Below, piece after piece: positions 6,473 to 8,085 of a stretch of DNA of 8,085 nt. The position numbers and the translations under genes were made by a program. Source of the stretch: Calditrichota bacterium (GTDB lineage: Bacteria; Zhuqueibacterota; Zhuqueibacteria; Residuimicrobiales; Krinioviventaceae); contig RPQV01000135.1 of NCBI GenBank assembly GCA_003818595.1, positions 1 to 8,085 on the forward strand, read 5' to 3'. The notes beneath the pieces are model-generated. The model worked only from the letters and a program-made list of their open reading frames with translations. It made no database searches and was not told the DNA's origin. Numbering within the stretch: the stretch's first letter is position 1; each line of letters starts with the position of its first letter.

Positions 6473-7489
6473 ATGCAAAATATCATGACATCTTTCGATA
6501 GATATCTTAATCGATTACAGGGACAAGTTGTTGACCGACCTCCTAATTTTAACATCTTCATGCAGTATGCCGCTCATTACGTCGGTTTACCTTTACGAAA
6601 ATATTATTTGGATTATCGCGCACTCGTTCAAGCCAACATGGCGATGATAGAGGATTTTTCGGTCGATATCGCCCAGGCGATTTCTGATCCCTTTCGTGAG
6701 GCATCAGATCTGGGATTGAATGTTCACTTTCCAGAGGATGGATTACCCCTGAATACCACCCCGCTGGTACGGGAGATGAGCGATCTCGGCAAACTCAAAT
6801 TGGTCAAACCGGAAATGGGAAGACGTATGTCGGACCGCCTGGAAGCTATACGCCTGATGCGTGAACATGTCGGCGGCCAGGTTCCCATTATGGGATGGGT
6901 GGAGGGGGCTTTGGCTGAAGCAGCCGATATTCGCGGCGTGGGTTCGCTGATGATGGATTTATTTGAGAGACCGGAATGGGTCAACGACCTGCTGGAGTTT
7001 TGCTGCGAACAGGAAATTCTGTTTGCCAAAGCGCAAATTGAAGCCGGCGCGGATATTATTGGACTCGGCGATGCCGTTGCCTCACAAATATCCTTAGAGT
7101 CTTATCAGCTTTATGCCCTCCCTTTTGAAAAAAGGATTTTTGATGCTGTTCATCAACACGGCGCCGTGGCCAGACTTCATATTTGCGGGAATACCAGTCA
7201 TCTTTTAGAAGATATGCCAAAAACCACAGCTGATATCATCGACCTTGATTGGATGGTTGATTTCGCTCATGCTGCTTCTTTGTACAGCGATGACGGACCT
7301 GCGCTTTGCGGCAATTTTGATCCTGTGGCGGTAATGCTTCAAGGTTCAACTGAGCGAGTGAAGCAGGCGGTGCGCTACTGTGCTTTGGTCGGCGGGAAAC
7401 GAAACTTCAGTTGTGCTGGTTGCGAAATTCCTGATAAAACACCAACAGAAAACCTAAAGGCGCAAATAGAAGCTTTGAATCGTTTATAA
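6473..7489 (+). CDS. UroD-fold corrinoid-dependent methyltransferase, MtaA/CmuA family
   Basis: This 338-residue protein has the uroporphyrinogen-decarboxylase fold used by methylcorrinoid:thiol (MtaA, MtbA, CmuA-like) methyltransferases. These enzymes use zinc to activate a thiol acceptor, or in bacteria serve related methyl-transfer steps. The family's zinc site H-x-C...C is visible as H236 and C238 in LHICGNT and C317 in AGCEIPDKTP; C314 is an additional nearby cysteine. GADIIGLGDAVASQIS (192-207) and ALCGNFDPV (277-285) are typical barrel-strand segments. It is not HemE: the N-terminal MRQAGRY-type motif of true decarboxylases is absent, and HemE lacks the zinc site. A corrinoid-protein gene follows 21 nt downstream, which supports methyl transfer. 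The acceptor could be coenzyme M, tetrahydrofolate or another thiol and cannot be read here. The start is uncertain: GAAAGG lies only 2 nt before ATG 6473 and 14 nt before the in-frame ATG 6485. Confidence 0.85.
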   Translation: MQNIMTSFDRYLNRLQGQVVDRPPNFNIFMQYAAHYVGLPLRKYYLDYRALVQANMAMIEDFSVDIAQAISDPFREASDLGLNVHFPEDGLPLNTTPLVREMSDLGKLKLVKPEMGRRMSDRLEAIRLMREHVGGQVPIMGWVEGALAEAADIRGVGSLMMDLFERPEWVNDLLEFCCEQEILFAKAQIEAGADIIGLGDAVASQISLESYQLYALPFEKRIFDAVHQHGAVARLHICGNTSHLLEDMPKTTADIIDLDWMVDFAHAASLYSDDGPALCGNFDPVAVMLQGSTERVKQAVRYCALVGGKRNFSCAGCEIPDKTPTENLKAQIEALNRL

Positions 7490-7500
7490 TCATAAAAAAT

Positions 7501-7506
7501 GGAGAG
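7501..7506 (+). promoter_or_regulatory. Ribosome binding site supporting the GTG start at 7511
   Basis: GGAGAG ends 4 nt before GTG 7511. The next in-frame ATG (7538) lies within the conserved N-terminal helical domain and has no ribosome site, so the GTG start is preferred. Confidence 0.65.
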
Positions 7507-7510
7507 ACTT

Positions 7511-8085
7511 GTGAACGAATTTGTAGAAAAATTGGCAATGTGCGTTGAGCGCGGCAAGGTCAATCAGGCCGCTCCTTGGCCTCCAGATTTAAAAGGCCAG
7601 GAAGGCGCAGATGAGTTGGCAGCGAATGCGCTGAAAAACGGCATTCAACCCGCTACCATCCTTGACGGCTGCATTCTGGGGATGGATCGAATCGGAAAAA
7701 AATTCAGTGAAAACAAAGCGTATGTTCCCGAATTACTCATGGCTGCAAAGGCCATGTCCGCAGCAATGAACCATCTCAAACCTTTTTTCCAATCCGGCGA
7801 AGTCAAACGCAAAGGCATCCTCGTCATCGGTACTGTGGCGGGAGACCTGCACGATATCGGCAAAAATCTTGTTGCCATGGTAGCCGAGGGCGGTGGATTT
7901 GAAGTGATTGATCTGGGCAATGATGTTTCAGTCGAAAAATTTGTCAAGGCGGTCGAGGAACATCCCGGATGCGTCGTCGGCATGAGCGCACTTCTCACGA
8001 CTACCATGGTCTATATGGAAGGGGTCATTAAAGCGATTAAAGCAAAATTCCCGCAAACACCGATTATCATTGGAGGAGCACCCGT
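7511..8085 (+). CDS. Corrinoid (B12-binding) methyltransferase protein, MtaC/MtbC-like, 3'-truncated by window edge
   Basis: This is the cobalamin carrier of a methyltransferase system: it accepts a methyl group from a substrate-specific methyltransferase and hands it to the MtaA/CmuA-type partner encoded just upstream. It starts at GTG 7511 and stays open to the window end, 191 complete codons. The N-terminal helical cap (about 1-95) carries the family pattern KKFSENKAYVPELLMAAKAM (63-82). The Rossmann-like B12 domain begins near residue 100. GTVAGDLHDIGKN (107-119) includes the DxHxxG motif D112, H114 and G117, where H114 is the expected lower axial cobalt ligand. SAL (159-161) and GGAP (188-191) are the other corrinoid-contact motifs. 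Family members are usually about 210-220 residues, so only a short C-terminal piece is missing. The substrate (methanol, methylamine, methoxyaromatic, glycine betaine or other) depends on a partner gene not in view. Confidence 0.9.
   Translation, partial: MNEFVEKLAMCVERGKVNQAAPWPPDLKGQEGADELAANALKNGIQPATILDGCILGMDRIGKKFSENKAYVPELLMAAKAMSAAMNHLKPFFQSGEVKRKGILVIGTVAGDLHDIGKNLVAMVAEGGGFEVIDLGNDVSVEKFVKAVEEHPGCVVGMSALLTTTMVYMEGVIKAIKAKFPQTPIIIGGAP

Noticed and set aside
6438..6488. 16-codon frame GTG 6438 to TGA 6488 overlapping ATG 6485
   Set aside because: The SD-like sequence overlaps the GTG rather than preceding it, and the peptide has no recognisable features.
6473..7489. Uroporphyrinogen decarboxylase HemE
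   Set aside because: The HemE N-terminal arginine motif is absent, the H-x-C...C zinc site of methyltransferases is present, and a corrinoid-protein gene follows.
1..8085. CRISPR arrays, tRNA or rRNA genes, insertion sequences, attachment sites
   Set aside because: No regularly spaced repeats, cloverleaf-like segments, transposase frames or terminal repeats were seen.

Overview
The window looks like part of the genome of a strictly anaerobic, moderate-GC bacterium. The evidence is a three-subunit NADH- and ferredoxin-linked [FeFe]-hydrogenase followed directly by a corrinoid methyl-transfer module. No marker in the window fixes the phylum, and I do not name one. Genes are tightly packed, and every call rests on motifs read by eye from the translated sequence.

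Left part (1-1890): the window opens inside a sulfate/thiosulfate-type ABC transporter ATPase (cysA-like, 5' end missing). It converges, with only 9 bp between stop codons, on a minus-strand FkbM-family SAM-dependent methyltransferase. An A+T-rich divergent intergenic region of about 280 bp follows. It has weak promoter candidates in both directions, a 27-nt imperfect hairpin, and a strong Shine-Dalgarno (SD) sequence that fixes the start of the next gene at ATG 1891.

Centre (1891-6430): hydB, hydA and hydC encode the three core subunits of a HydABC/Hnd-type complex. HydB is the NuoF-like flavoprotein, HydA the H-cluster catalytic subunit, and HydC the NuoE-like [2Fe-2S] subunit. Such complexes couple NADH and reduced ferredoxin to H2, by electron confurcation or bifurcation. 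The order is B-A-C, with a 113-nt gap between hydB and hydA and a 1-nt stop/start overlap between hydA and hydC. Two features stand out: HydB carries two tandem thioredoxin-like ferredoxin domains before the NuoF core, the first lacking one cluster cysteine, and HydA has TSCS instead of TSCC in its first H-cluster motif.

Right part (6473-8085): a UroD/MtaA-CmuA-type methyltransferase is followed by the start of an MtaC/MtbC-type corrinoid protein that runs off the window. Together they look like part of a methylated-compound demethylation pathway. All five genes from hydB onward point the same way with short gaps, so methyl-group metabolism and hydrogen/NADH/ferredoxin balancing may be co-expressed. 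The substrate-specific methyltransferase and the hydrogenase maturases HydE, HydF and HydG are not in the window.
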